From Pseudomonadota bacterium (GTDB lineage: Bacteria; Pseudomonadota; Alphaproteobacteria; Rhizobiales; Xanthobacteraceae): a stretch of 64,000 nucleotides of DNA. The position numbers and the translations under genes were made by a program. The stretch lies in contig JAEXYA010000010.1 in the NCBI GenBank assembly GCA_023451825.1, positions 1-64,000 of the forward strand, given 5' to 3'. A model generated the notes under the pieces. The model was not told the origin of the DNA, did not search any database, and was given only the letters and a program-made list of their open reading frames with translations. Shown one piece after another: positions 1-7,182 of the stretch. Each line of letters starts with the position of its first letter. The first letter of the stretch is position 1.

Positions 1-45
1 CCGCTGCGCCGCTTCGCGGCTTGGGGGAGGGAGAAGCACCGCGCT

Positions 46-474
46 TTACTTCAGCGAGATCGCCAATCCCGACAAATCCGCATTCACCATCAGCCCGGTC
101 TGCCGTCCGCTCAACTCCAGCACCGCGCCTTTCTCATTGGTGAGCACGATGGCGCTGACACCACGGCCGACCGCCGCCCCGGCACCGCCCGCGCCATACA
201 CGCCCGCCACATCCGACGGCCGGTTGATATTGCTGACGCGTCCGGCCAGCCGCGATTCCGATGCGCCGAACACCAGGCCTGCGCTCACACCGCCGATCGA
301 CAGCGGATATTGCCGCCCGCGAAAGGTCAGCACGCCCGAGCCGCCGGACGCACCGATGAACCAGCCGCCTTTCAGCACCTTGAACCGAATGGTGCCGGTG
401 TCGGCATGGGCGATCGTCGCCGTCACGGCGAGGGCAGCGAGTGCAACGAGGGCAGTACGAAGACGTGCGCGCAT
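46..474 (-). CDS. Small secreted protein of unknown function
   Basis: The product has 142 residues. It opens with a typical Sec signal peptide (MRARLRTALVALAALAVTA, then TIAHA before a probable cleavage site at Asp), so export to the periplasm is likely. The mature part is rich in Gly, Ser and Val (GGWFIGASGGSG near its start) and looks like a compact beta-rich domain. I do not recognise a named family. The ATG at 474 is preferred because GAGG lies six bases upstream. An in-frame ATG at 507 would add 11 residues ahead of the signal peptide and has no visible ribosome site. It stands alone, with no operon partner. Confidence 0.7.
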   Translation of the reverse strand: MRARLRTALVALAALAVTATIAHADTGTIRFKVLKGGWFIGASGGSGVLTFRGRQYPLSIGGVSAGLVFGASESRLAGRVSNINRPSDVAGVYGAGGAGAAVGRGVSAIVLTNEKGAVLELSGRQTGLMVNADLSGLAISLK

Positions 475-525
475 GGGAGCCTCAGAGTTGATTCGTGAGG
501 TTCCCATTGTAGACGATTGCTTGGC

Positions 526-557
526 TGTAGGGCGGTTGAGCGCAGCGTAATCCGCCG
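526..557. repeat. Half-copy of the GTAGGGCGG palindromic repeat
   Basis: The stretch GTAGGGCGGTTGAGCGCAGC, followed by GTAATCCGCC, matches the left arm of the full inverted repeat at 60630-60720 with one visible difference (GTTGAG for GATGAG). Only one arm is present here, so it is either a decayed copy or a half-element. Confidence 0.55.
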
Positions 558-610
558 ACAGCCTGCTATAAGCTAGAGTAAACCGCTCGAAGGTCGAGCG
601 GGTCAGAGCT

Positions 611-1192
611 TCAGGCGTAGCGACTTATTGTGTCGAGCAAGGATGATTGCAGGCGTTGAACGATCCGCTGAAAAGTCGCGTCGTCGCCAAGCGCCCGTGC
701 CAGTACGATGGCGCCCTGTATTCCGGAAACCGCCTCTTCGGCGAGATCCAGCGCCACCGTTCGCGGGACCTTCCCGACTTCGAGGCAATGGGCCAGGGCC
801 GATATCCAGCGAGCGAAGTAGTCCTTCACCTTCACCGAAAAAGCTTCGCCGGCGGAGTTGAGTCCAAGGCAGCCAAAGACGCAGACCCGCCTTCCGGATC
901 GGAAATAGGCCGTCACGTCCTCGAACATGGACGCGATAGCCGCTACAGGATCGACACCATTTTCCAACGGCGAAAAAATCGCATCAGCGAACCAGCGGTC
1001 AATGTTGTCAAGGACAGCTTCCATCATCTCTTCTTTTCCGCCGGGAAAGAAGTTGTAGAGGCTGCCTTTGCCAAGGCCGGTTGCCTTCGAAAGCGTGGCC
1101 AAAGTCGCGCCCTCGAAACCATGCTCGCGAAATGCTTCTGCCAAAGCCGGCAGAGCGCTTTCGCGATCAGTCAGGATGCGCTTTGCACTCAA
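611..1192 (-). CDS. TetR/AcrR family transcriptional regulator
   Basis: The product has 193 residues. Residues 10-55 form the TetR helix-turn-helix: LPALAEAFREHGFEGATLAT followed by LSKATGLGKGSLYNFFPGGK, the usual recognition-helix pattern. The C-terminal half is a variable ligand-binding domain. The start is TTG at 1192, whose bases overlap the TGA stop of the upstream NTF2-like gene, so the two are translationally coupled. A perfect GTAC-centred dyad upstream of the operon (1771-1790) is a likely operator, which suggests autorepression. The ligand cannot be inferred. Confidence 0.92.
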   Translation of the reverse strand: MSAKRILTDRESALPALAEAFREHGFEGATLATLSKATGLGKGSLYNFFPGGKEEMMEAVLDNIDRWFADAIFSPLENGVDPVAAIASMFEDVTAYFRSGRRVCVFGCLGLNSAGEAFSVKVKDYFARWISALAHCLEVGKVPRTVALDLAEEAVSGIQGAIVLARALGDDATFQRIVQRLQSSLLDTISRYA

Positions 1193-1653
1193 AGCCCGAG
1201 GTCGCTCAATGAAGGATGGTCATCCGGACGGCGGCCAAGAGGCCAGTGAAACTTGCGCTCCACTTCGGTGATCGGCATTTCGTTGATACTGGCGTGGCGG
1301 TTCGACATCAGTCCATCTTCGGCGAAGAGCCAGTTTTCATTTCCGTAGGCGCGGAACCACTGCCCACTGTCATCGCGATACTCGTAAGCATAGCGCACGG
1401 CAATACGATTTCCGGTGAAGGCCCACAGCTCCTTGATGAGCCGGTATTCGTGCTCTTTCCTCCACTTACGCGTCAGAAAGGCCTGCGCCTCGTCCCGGTT
1501 CGTGGCGAACTCGACCCGGTTACGCCAGCGCGTATCAAGCGTGTAGGCGAGAGCAACCTTCGCCGCATCGCGCGTGTTCCAGCCATCTTCGGCTAGGCGA
1601 ACCTTCTCGACCGCAGTTTCGTGGGTGAAGGGAGGAAGTGGTGGTCGTGACAT
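1189..1653 (-). CDS. DUF1348 / NTF2-like (SnoaL fold) protein
   Basis: The product has 154 residues, with the compact alpha+beta pattern of the DUF1348 branch of NTF2-like proteins: AEDGWNTRDAAKVALAYT, then WRNRVEF, then IAVRYAYEYRDDSGQWFRAY. Such proteins are small cytosolic proteins of ill-defined, possibly enzymatic function, often found beside TetR regulators. The start at 1653 is supported by AAAGGA about seven bases upstream. The open frame continues to 1809, but that part runs through the promoter and operator and is not credible coding. The TGA overlaps the TTG start of the TetR gene, so this is the first gene of a two-gene operon. Confidence 0.88.
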   Translation of the reverse strand: MSRPPLPPFTHETAVEKVRLAEDGWNTRDAAKVALAYTLDTRWRNRVEFATNRDEAQAFLTRKWRKEHEYRLIKELWAFTGNRIAVRYAYEYRDDSGQWFRAYGNENWLFAEDGLMSNRHASINEMPITEVERKFHWPLGRRPDDHPSLSDLGL

Positions 1654-1770
1654 GTCTTTTCCTTTTGTGATGACAATCTTCTTGAGAAGTGTCGGGGCTG
1701 TGGGGCGACGGCTAGAAGGGGAGCTTTGATCGAGCGGCGATACGTTTGATGGCCAATCAGCATCCGCCAT

Positions 1771-1810
1771 CTTGTACCAAGCAGTACAAGATTTGACCGT
1801 TAGGTACAAG
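1771..1810 (-). promoter_or_regulatory. Candidate TetR operator and overlapping promoter
   Basis: CTTGTAC (1771-1777) and GTACAAG (1784-1790) form a perfect 7-bp inverted repeat with a 6-base spacer. A third GTACAAG lies at 1804-1810. On the minus strand, TTGTAC (1809-1804) could serve as a -35 with TACTGC (1786-1781) as a -10, 17 bases apart. Binding at the dyad would then cover the -10 of the NTF2-like/TetR operon. Inference from sequence only. Confidence 0.6.
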
Positions 1811-1881
1811 TTGTTTTTGCGTTGTTGATCGTCGTTTTGATCGGTTCGACCAACGGCATCGCGTCACCTTGAAAATAGTCC

Positions 1882-1910
1882 TTGACGAAATTCGTCACTT
1901 AGACAATATT
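1882..1910 (+). promoter_or_regulatory. Sigma-70-like promoter with palindrome over the -35
   Basis: TTGACG (1882-1887) is followed after exactly 17 bases by AATATT (1905-1910), a good -35/-10 pair reading rightwards into the hairpin-rich block. TGACGAA (1883-1889) and TTCGTCA (1891-1897) form a perfect dyad around a single central base. It overlaps the -35 and spacer and could be an operator. Confidence 0.5.
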
Positions 1911-1919
1911 CCCATCCAT

Positions 1920-2333
1920 CCCCTCCCTCGGTGAGGGGCGTCACCGGGACGCCGGCGGCGCGGAGAGGGGGATGTGGCGCCTGCGGGCGGGAGGGAGACG
2001 TTCCCTCACGCACTCGGGAGGCTTCGGGTCACCGTCCGGCCCCACTATGGGGGTCTGCCGCTAGCGCGGCTGGACGTGGCACTGGCGACAGGCAGGAAAC
2101 TGCTGGACCCCGGTTGGGTCAACAGCCTTTGCCCGGAAGAACGGTCCTGAAGACAGGAATCGCCACGGTGGAGCGTCGAAAGGCGTTCCGCGGCTTTGCT
2201 CTTCCGGCGATCCGGAAGATTGAGGTCGCGGCACTTACGAAAGCTGCGCCTTTCGGCGCTCCGCCTCCCTCATTTCGGGAGGCACATTGAGACCGCCACT
2301 CACGCGCCGATGCGCGGGCGCCGCAGGCGCGTG
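1920..2333 (+). ncRNA. Candidate structured RNA or long 5' leader
   Basis: This stretch has no convincing gene but is packed with perfect short stems. Hairpins lie at 1920-1938, 1937-1953, 1991-2007, 2040-2052, 2057-2070, 2092-2103 (GCAG-GAAA-CTGC), 2106-2120, 2145-2158, 2200-2219 (8-bp stem, CGAT loop), 2246-2259, 2264-2282 and 2301-2333. A promoter-like sequence ends ten bases before the first hairpin, and a small gene with a strong ribosome site begins at 2383. It could be a free RNA or the leader of that gene. It does not match RNase P, SRP, tmRNA or 6S RNA signatures that I know. An overlapping open frame (1931-2290) is low-complexity and I do not call it. Confidence 0.45.
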
Positions 2334-2382
2334 GCCGTCATCCAGCTCACTCACATCATCATCGCAACGAAGGAGAGGTCAC

Positions 2383-2724
2383 ATGCTCGTTTCACATGCC
2401 GATGCGAAAATACTGAAGCGCCGCCGTCGGGCGGAAGAGGATCGCCTGGCGAAGGAAGACACCGACGTGGTGCACGCCACCTGCGTCGGGGCGGCGACCC
2501 GCATGATATCCGACCTGATCGGTGCCTATCAGGCCTGCCCGTCAGCGAAATGCCGGCGAAGGCGCGGCTGCGTCGGTGAGCTGCTTCACTGCACCCCGAT
2601 CATCGAAGCGGACGGCACCTATGATATCGGCCTTACGGCCAAGGACATGTACTGGGACACGCTCGACAAACACGCCGATGGCCGGCCGCTGGAGGACCAT
2701 ACGGACGAGGAATTCTCGGCATGA
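2383..2724 (+). CDS. Small hypothetical cytosolic protein
   Basis: The product has 113 residues and no recognised family. It has a charged N-terminal region (ADAKILKRRRRAEEDRLAKE) and a cluster of cysteines in its middle (VHATCVGAA, ACPSAKCRRRRGCVGELLHC). The cysteine spacing could suit metal binding or disulfides, but this is speculation. There is no signal peptide or membrane segment. The start is well supported by AAGGAGAGG ending five bases upstream of the ATG. It lies directly downstream of the hairpin-rich block. Its stop overlaps a possible ATG of the next frame at 2721. Confidence 0.6.
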   Translation: MLVSHADAKILKRRRRAEEDRLAKEDTDVVHATCVGAATRMISDLIGAYQACPSAKCRRRRGCVGELLHCTPIIEADGTYDIGLTAKDMYWDTLDKHADGRPLEDHTDEEFSA

Positions 2725-2834
2725 ATTCGTTAACCGGCTTGGCGACGTGCCGGCGCGGTGCGGTGACACCGCGCGGTTGTGCCGCTACAACGGTCCATCG
2801 GGATGCGCGGCACCTCATGCGCGCAGGCGAGGGG

Positions 2835-3335
2835 ATGACGATGCATGCGATCACGATGCCAGGTTTGAAGACTGTGCTGGTGCGTCCGCGCGCGATGGCG
2901 TTTGCTATCATCGCCGTGCTGGCGCTGCTGGATGTCTCGCTTCTGATCGCACGCGAGGCGCCGAGCGTGCCGTCGCTGCAAAAACTCGGCTTCGACATGG
3001 AGTCCGCGGGCTTCAAGGCGCGCTTCGCCAACGATGCCGCCGGCAAGATGGCGTTGAGCAAGCTGCCGGCCTATCGCTTCGTCGTCCACAAGACGCCCAA
3101 CGGCCCGCGCTATCTGTTCGCCGATCCTGCGAAGTGCATGTGCACCTTTGTCGGCACCGCCGCGAACTATCAGAACTATCAGGATCTCGTGAGGAACGGG
3201 TTGCCGCAGGCGGATTACGTGGCGCCGGACTACAAGACGCAAGCGAGTGCGCTGTTGGCCGACGATCCGATCGAGTCGGACAGCGTGTATTGGGAGCCCG
3301 ACAGCATCTCCGATGCGTTCAACGATTATTGGTAA
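2835..3335 (+). CDS. Hypothetical protein with N-terminal membrane anchor
   Basis: The product has 166 residues. A single hydrophobic segment (roughly residues 17-35, AMAFAIIAVLALLDVSLLIA) is followed by a soluble domain with YRFVVHKTPNGPRYLFADPA and a CMC pair. It is probably a membrane-anchored periplasmic protein. I recognise no family. The ATG at 2835 follows GCGAGGGG. An ATG at 2721, overlapping the stop of the preceding gene and with GAGGA upstream, would add 38 residues of unconvincing sequence. An ATG at 2841 is a third option. Confidence 0.6.
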   Translation: MTMHAITMPGLKTVLVRPRAMAFAIIAVLALLDVSLLIAREAPSVPSLQKLGFDMESAGFKARFANDAAGKMALSKLPAYRFVVHKTPNGPRYLFADPAKCMCTFVGTAANYQNYQDLVRNGLPQADYVAPDYKTQASALLADDPIESDSVYWEPDSISDAFNDYW

Positions 3336-3350
3336 AGTTAAGCGCGGATC

Positions 3351-3387
3351 TTAACCTCTCCCCGCGCAAGATGCGGGGAGAGGTTAA
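3351..3387. repeat. Palindromic repeat, CTCTCCCCGC family
   Basis: TTAACCTCTCCCCGC (3351-3365) and its exact complement (3373-3387) form a perfect 15-bp stem around the loop GCAAGAT. A related copy at 50470-50502 has the reverse-complement loop ATCTTGC, so the element occurs in both orientations. It lies between the end of the membrane-anchored gene and the rpoH terminator. Confidence 0.75.
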
Positions 3388-3389
3388 AC

Positions 3390-3420
3390 AACAAAAAAGC
3401 CGGCGTTTCCGCCGGCTTTC
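3390..3420 (-). terminator. Rho-independent terminator of rpoH
   Basis: AAAGCCGGCG (3396-3405) pairs perfectly with 3410-3419 around the loop TTTC. Read on the minus strand, the stem is followed by TTTTTTGTTGTTT, the expected U-tract for rpoH, which ends at 3446. On the plus strand the tail is poorer in T but could still stop transcription from the left. Confidence 0.8.
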
Positions 3421-3445
3421 GTGTTCTCGTTTTCCGCCGCACTTA

Positions 3446-4345
3446 TCAGTGCGCAGCTTCCAGCGCAGCGGCTTCTGCCTTCGCAATCGTGCCTTTGACC
3501 GCGGTCTGCACCTTTTCAAAGGCGCGGACTTCGATCTGACGGACGCGCTCGCGCGACACGCCGAACTCGCTCGCGAGGTCTTCCAGCGTCATCGGTTCAT
3601 CGGCGAGGCGACGTGCCTCGAAGATGCGCCGTTCGCGCGGGTTGAGGACACCGATCGCACCGGTCAGCGCCTGGCGGCGATGATCGAACTCCTCGTGCTC
3701 CGCCAGGATGGCTTCCTGGTTGGGCGAGTTATCGACCAGCCAGTCCTGCCATTCGCCAGCTTCGCCGTCGTCACGGATCGGAGCGTTGAGCGACGCATCA
3801 CCACCGAGGCGGCGATTCATGTCGATCACGTCCTGTTCCGTCACGCCGAGGCGCGACGCGATGAGCTGAACCTGGTCGGGACGGAGATCGCCTTCATCCA
3901 GGGCCGAAATCTTGCTCTTCGCCTTACGCAGGTTGAAGAACAGCTTCTTCTGGTTCGCGGTCGTGCCCATTTTAACGAGCGACCACGAGCGCAGGATGTA
4001 CTCTTGAATCGACGCCTTGATCCACCACATGGCGTAGGTGGCCAGACGGAAGCCCTTTTCGGGCTCGAAGCGTTTCACCGCCTGCATCAGGCCGACGTTG
4101 CCTTCGGAGACAACTTCGGAAATCGGCAGGCCGTAGCCGCGATAGCCCATGGCAATCTTGGCAACGAGCCGGAGATGGCTGGTCACGAGATGATGTGCCG
4201 CGTCGCGATCGTCATGTTCACGCCAACGCTTGGCGTACATGTATTCCTGCTGGGGTTCCAGCATCGGGAACTTGCGGATCTCGGCGAGGTAACGCGAGAG
4301 GCCGGATTCTCCGTTGAGAACCGGAAGTGTAGCTGTGCGGGCCAT
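3446..4345 (-). CDS. rpoH: RNA polymerase sigma-32 factor (heat-shock sigma)
   Basis: The product has 299 residues, the usual length for RpoH. It directs core RNA polymerase to heat-shock promoters. Region 2 is clear (HLRLVAKIAMGYRGYGLP, GLMQAVKRFEPEKGFRLATY, AMWWIKASIQEYILRSWSLV). The RpoH-specific box follows (QKKLFFNLR), and region 4 carries the helix-turn-helix LEDLASEFGVSRERVRQIE. The ATG is preceded by TGGAGGG at good spacing. Alphaproteobacteria often carry two rpoH genes; which paralogue this is cannot be told here. It is monocistronic, with a terminator at 3390-3420 and rluD upstream on the same strand. Confidence 0.97.
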   Translation of the reverse strand: MARTATLPVLNGESGLSRYLAEIRKFPMLEPQQEYMYAKRWREHDDRDAAHHLVTSHLRLVAKIAMGYRGYGLPISEVVSEGNVGLMQAVKRFEPEKGFRLATYAMWWIKASIQEYILRSWSLVKMGTTANQKKLFFNLRKAKSKISALDEGDLRPDQVQLIASRLGVTEQDVIDMNRRLGGDASLNAPIRDDGEAGEWQDWLVDNSPNQEAILAEHEEFDHRRQALTGAIGVLNPRERRIFEARRLADEPMTLEDLASEFGVSRERVRQIEVRAFEKVQTAVKGTIAKAEAAALEAAH

Positions 4346-4558
4346 GTGCTTGCCCTCCAGGTGTTCAGGCCCCCGATAGCGGCGGGCCAGGCAGTAGACG
4401 CTTGGTTAAAGCCGTCTTGGCTGCGATGTTCCGCGTCTCACTTGACGCAGGTGCAACATACACCCTTTACCGAGCGGTATGGAAGTGAATTTTCTGTCAC
4501 GTTGCTGTGTTGGCAGAATAAGAAATTGAAATTGTTCAAATTTTTGTATGCATCTGCG
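4346..4558 (-). promoter_or_regulatory. rpoH upstream region
   Basis: This 213-base gap separates the rpoH start from the rluD stop and must hold the rpoH promoter. It is AT-richer near 4490-4555. I see no gene in it and cannot assign a promoter with confidence. Confidence 0.3.
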
Positions 4559-5569
4559 TCATTCTGTCAAAGCGAGATGGCCGCGGAGCACCGCCAGATC
4601 GGTGGGAAGGTCGGCTTGCCACTCCAGAATCTCGCCAGTGCGCGGATGTTCAAGCGCCAGCAGATAGGCGTGCAGCGCCTGCCGATCGAGCGACTCAAGC
4701 GCGGCCTTGCTGAGCGGGCCGAGCGACGAGGCCTTGGTCTTGAAATGCGGACCGTAAACGCCGTCGCCCATCAGCGGATGCTGGATATGGGCGAGATGCA
4801 CGCGGATCTGATGCGTGCGTCCGGTCTCGAGTTGGCATTCGAGCAGCGTCGCAACGGGCCGTCCCATGCGATCGGCAAACTCTTCCAGCACGGTCCAATG
4901 CGTCACCGCTTCGCGGCCGTTTTCACGGACCGCCATTTTTTCGCGGGCATGCGGGTGGCGGTCGATCGCGGCTTCAATCGTGCCGCGCGGCCGGTTCGGT
5001 ACGCCCCAGGCAAAGGCCTTGTAGCCGCGGCGCATCTCATTGGTGCGGCCGTGATCGGCGAATTGCGCGGTCAGCGATTGATGCGCGGCATCGTTCTTGG
5101 CGACGACCATGAGCCCGGTGGTGTCCTTGTCCAGCCGGTGCACGATGCCCGGCCGGCGCACGCCGCCGATGCCCGACAGCGACGCGCCGCAATGAGCGAT
5201 CAGCGCATTCACCAGCGTGCCGGTCTCATGGCCGGCGGCGGGATGCACGACCAGGCCCTTGGGCTTGTTGATGACGATGATGTCCTCGTCCTCGAACACG
5301 ATATCGAGGGCGATGTCTTCTCCCTCGGGCTCGGCGGGTGCGGCAGGAGGGACGTCGATTGTGATCGTATCGCCGGCATTGACGTGATAAGCGGGGTCGC
5401 GCACGGCGGCGGTGTCTTGGCCCGAGCGGGTGAGGGACACCTGCCCGGCAAGGATCAGCGCCTTCAGCCGCGAGCGCGACAGCGCGGGCGTCCGCACCGC
5501 CAGCACGCGATCGAGCCGGTTGGAGCCTTCGTCGCCCTGGACGGTGACGTCTACGCGCTGATCGTTCAT
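4559..5569 (-). CDS. rluD: RluA-family 23S rRNA pseudouridine synthase (RluD-like)
   Basis: The product has 336 residues from the ATG at 5569. It isomerises uridine to pseudouridine in rRNA, by family most likely the helix-69 uridines modified by RluD. An N-terminal S4 RNA-binding domain (RLDRVLAVRTPALSRSRLKA, LILAGQVSLTR) precedes the catalytic domain. The RluA signature HRLDKDTTGLMVVAKND holds the catalytic Asp (around residue 148). The open frame extends upstream to 5698, but that part overlaps the divergent DUF6476 gene and is not family-like. The two ATG codons are only about 31 bases apart, so the divergent promoters must overlap neighbouring coding sequence or be shared. Confidence 0.92.
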   Translation of the reverse strand: MNDQRVDVTVQGDEGSNRLDRVLAVRTPALSRSRLKALILAGQVSLTRSGQDTAAVRDPAYHVNAGDTITIDVPPAAPAEPEGEDIALDIVFEDEDIIVINKPKGLVVHPAAGHETGTLVNALIAHCGASLSGIGGVRRPGIVHRLDKDTTGLMVVAKNDAAHQSLTAQFADHGRTNEMRRGYKAFAWGVPNRPRGTIEAAIDRHPHAREKMAVRENGREAVTHWTVLEEFADRMGRPVATLLECQLETGRTHQIRVHLAHIQHPLMGDGVYGPHFKTKASSLGPLSKAALESLDRQALHAYLLALEHPRTGEILEWQADLPTDLAVLRGHLALTE

Positions 5570-5600
5570 TCCGAAAACCTTGCCTTCAACCGAGATACCG

Positions 5601-5942
5601 ATGACCCAGCCTGCCGACGCGTTGCCCGAACCCACTGCCGAACAGGCTGCGATGATCGCCCGCGTTCGCCGCATGATGCTGATCGCCGGGCTGACCACGG
5701 CGCTCGGCGTCGGCGCCTTGCTGGTCGTGATCGGCTACCGCCTTTTCCGCAGCGAGGGAAGTGCGGTGACCACCACGGCGGCGACCGCGACCCTGCCAAA
5801 GGGCGCGAAGATCATCGCCACGGGCGGGGCCGGGGACCGCATCCTGGTAACCCTGGATATTGGCGGCCGTACGGAGATCCGGACGTTCGATGCCAAATCG
5901 CTCAAGCCCGCGGGCACGCTGAGTTTCGCGAGCGAGCCATAA
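5601..5942 (+). CDS. DUF6476 family membrane-anchored protein
   Basis: The product has 113 residues. One transmembrane segment (roughly residues 29-47, LIAGLTTALGVGALLVVIGY) is followed by a small periplasmic beta domain (KIIATGGAGDRILVTLDIG, RTEIRTFDAKSL). This matches the small DUF6476 family usually found divergent from the RluD gene in Rhizobiales. Function is unknown. The ATG at 5601 is preferred; a TTG at 5580 would add seven residues. It ends 13 bases before the convergent LuxR-type gene. Confidence 0.8.
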   Translation: MTQPADALPEPTAEQAAMIARVRRMMLIAGLTTALGVGALLVVIGYRLFRSEGSAVTTTAATATLPKGAKIIATGGAGDRILVTLDIGGRTEIRTFDAKSLKPAGTLSFASEP

Positions 5943-5955
5943 AACATAATAAATA

Positions 5956-7149
5956 TCAATGATTTAAATCTGTCTTGGTTTGTTGGTCCAAGCTTGACCT
6001 GATCGGGCCGACAAATCCCGCGACCAGTTTGACGAGGTCCGCCTGTCGCTTTGTTCCCGTCTTGCCGAACAGCCGGTTCAGATGTGTCTTCGTTGTGGCT
6101 TCCGAAATAGCGAGGGCTGCAGCGATTTCGGGCACACCGCTGGTGTCGAACAGCGCGAGCAGAACGCGCAATTCGCCCGGCGTCAGTCCATAAACGCGCG
6201 CGATGATGTCGGGCGTCGTCGGCATTTGCATTTCCGCCTTTGAAACGAAAATGGCGTTCCGCGCCATGGCGCCGAATTCGGCCTGCTGACGCGTGCCGGA
6301 CTGCAAAGGCAGGACATGCATCACGTGATGCCTGTTGCTGGCGGATGACAACGGGATCGTCGATCGCGCGCCGCCGCGAAGGTGAGACGGATTACTGCCG
6401 AGCGCTGTCTGGATCGCGTCGTCGGCGACTGGGTCGAGCGCGCGCAGTCGTCCGCCGAAACTCCGCAACACGCTGCCGTCGGAGAGCATGCGTTGACCGC
6501 TGAGATTGGCCTGCACGAGATGGCCGCCTGCATCGACCAGAAACAGACAGGTCGAGAGATTGTCGAGGGCGTCTGACAGCGTTGCGGCTTGCGTCTTGTG
6601 ATGCAGCAGCGTGCGGCCGATGTGATTGGCGCGTCGGATATGCGGCGTGAGTTGCTCCAGCCGATGTCGCATCCGATCGTCGCTCTGTCCGAGGCGCTCG
6701 TGGCGAAACACCGTGAAGACGCCGTAGCTCGCCGATGATTTCTCCAGCACGACAGTTGCCATGTCGCACCAACCTTGCGGCTTCACCCAATCATTGTGGA
6801 AGCGGGACTTCAGGAACTCGCTGTAAGGCTGGATGTCGGCGATGGTGACGGCGTCGCCGATATCGAAGAAGAAGAAGCCGACAGTGGTCGGATCCATCCG
6901 CACATATGTGTCGAGATAGCTTTGCTTGAAACCGGGATCGACGCCGTTGTCATAGGCGATGTCGGCCGTCTGCTCGACGGAGTTTTTCCCATAGATGCTG
7001 GCGCCGCATCCGCCGATATGCGCAGAGAGCTGTCCGAGAACATCCGGCCACAGATCAGGTGCGAGAATGGTGTCGTAGATATTGCCGATCAAATGAAACG
7101 GCGACTGATCGATCACGGTACGCTCCATGTAAAGCGGTGCTGCCGACAT
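5956..7149 (-). CDS. LuxR-family transcriptional regulator
   Basis: The product has 397 residues. The C-terminal 65 residues form a LuxR/GerE helix-turn-helix: YGLTPGELRVLLALFDTSGV, then VPEIAAALAISEATTKTHLN, then RLFGKTGTKRQADLVKLV. The N-terminal 180 residues resemble a GAF/PAS-like sensor rather than an acyl-homoserine-lactone domain, and a second PAS-like segment (LSTCLFLVDAGGHLVQANLS) follows near residue 215. The target is unknown. It lies 33 bases downstream of the methyltransferase gene on the same strand and may be cotranscribed with it. The ATG at 7149 lacks a strong ribosome site. Confidence 0.9.
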   Translation of the reverse strand: MSAAPLYMERTVIDQSPFHLIGNIYDTILAPDLWPDVLGQLSAHIGGCGASIYGKNSVEQTADIAYDNGVDPGFKQSYLDTYVRMDPTTVGFFFFDIGDAVTIADIQPYSEFLKSRFHNDWVKPQGWCDMATVVLEKSSASYGVFTVFRHERLGQSDDRMRHRLEQLTPHIRRANHIGRTLLHHKTQAATLSDALDNLSTCLFLVDAGGHLVQANLSGQRMLSDGSVLRSFGGRLRALDPVADDAIQTALGSNPSHLRGGARSTIPLSSASNRHHVMHVLPLQSGTRQQAEFGAMARNAIFVSKAEMQMPTTPDIIARVYGLTPGELRVLLALFDTSGVPEIAAALAISEATTKTHLNRLFGKTGTKRQADLVKLVAGFVGPIRSSLDQQTKTDLNH

Positions 7150-7182
7150 GCGGCAACACCGCGAAATGATGATGGAGCTCGA

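Noticed and set aside
1654..1809. N-terminal extension of the NTF2-like gene
   Set aside because: It would run through the operator dyad and promoter, while the ATG at 1653 has a good ribosome site and a family-like N-terminus.
1931..2290. 119-codon frame across the hairpin-rich block
   Set aside because: The predicted protein is low-complexity (Gly/Arg/Pro), lacks a ribosome site, and the DNA is better explained by its stem-loops. Kept as an alternative to test.
2522..5962. Very long open frame (about 1146 codons) on the plus strand
   Set aside because: It runs antisense through rpoH and rluD, both of which are unmistakable. Its translation is Arg/Ala/His-rich with no domain; it reflects GC-rich codon bias.
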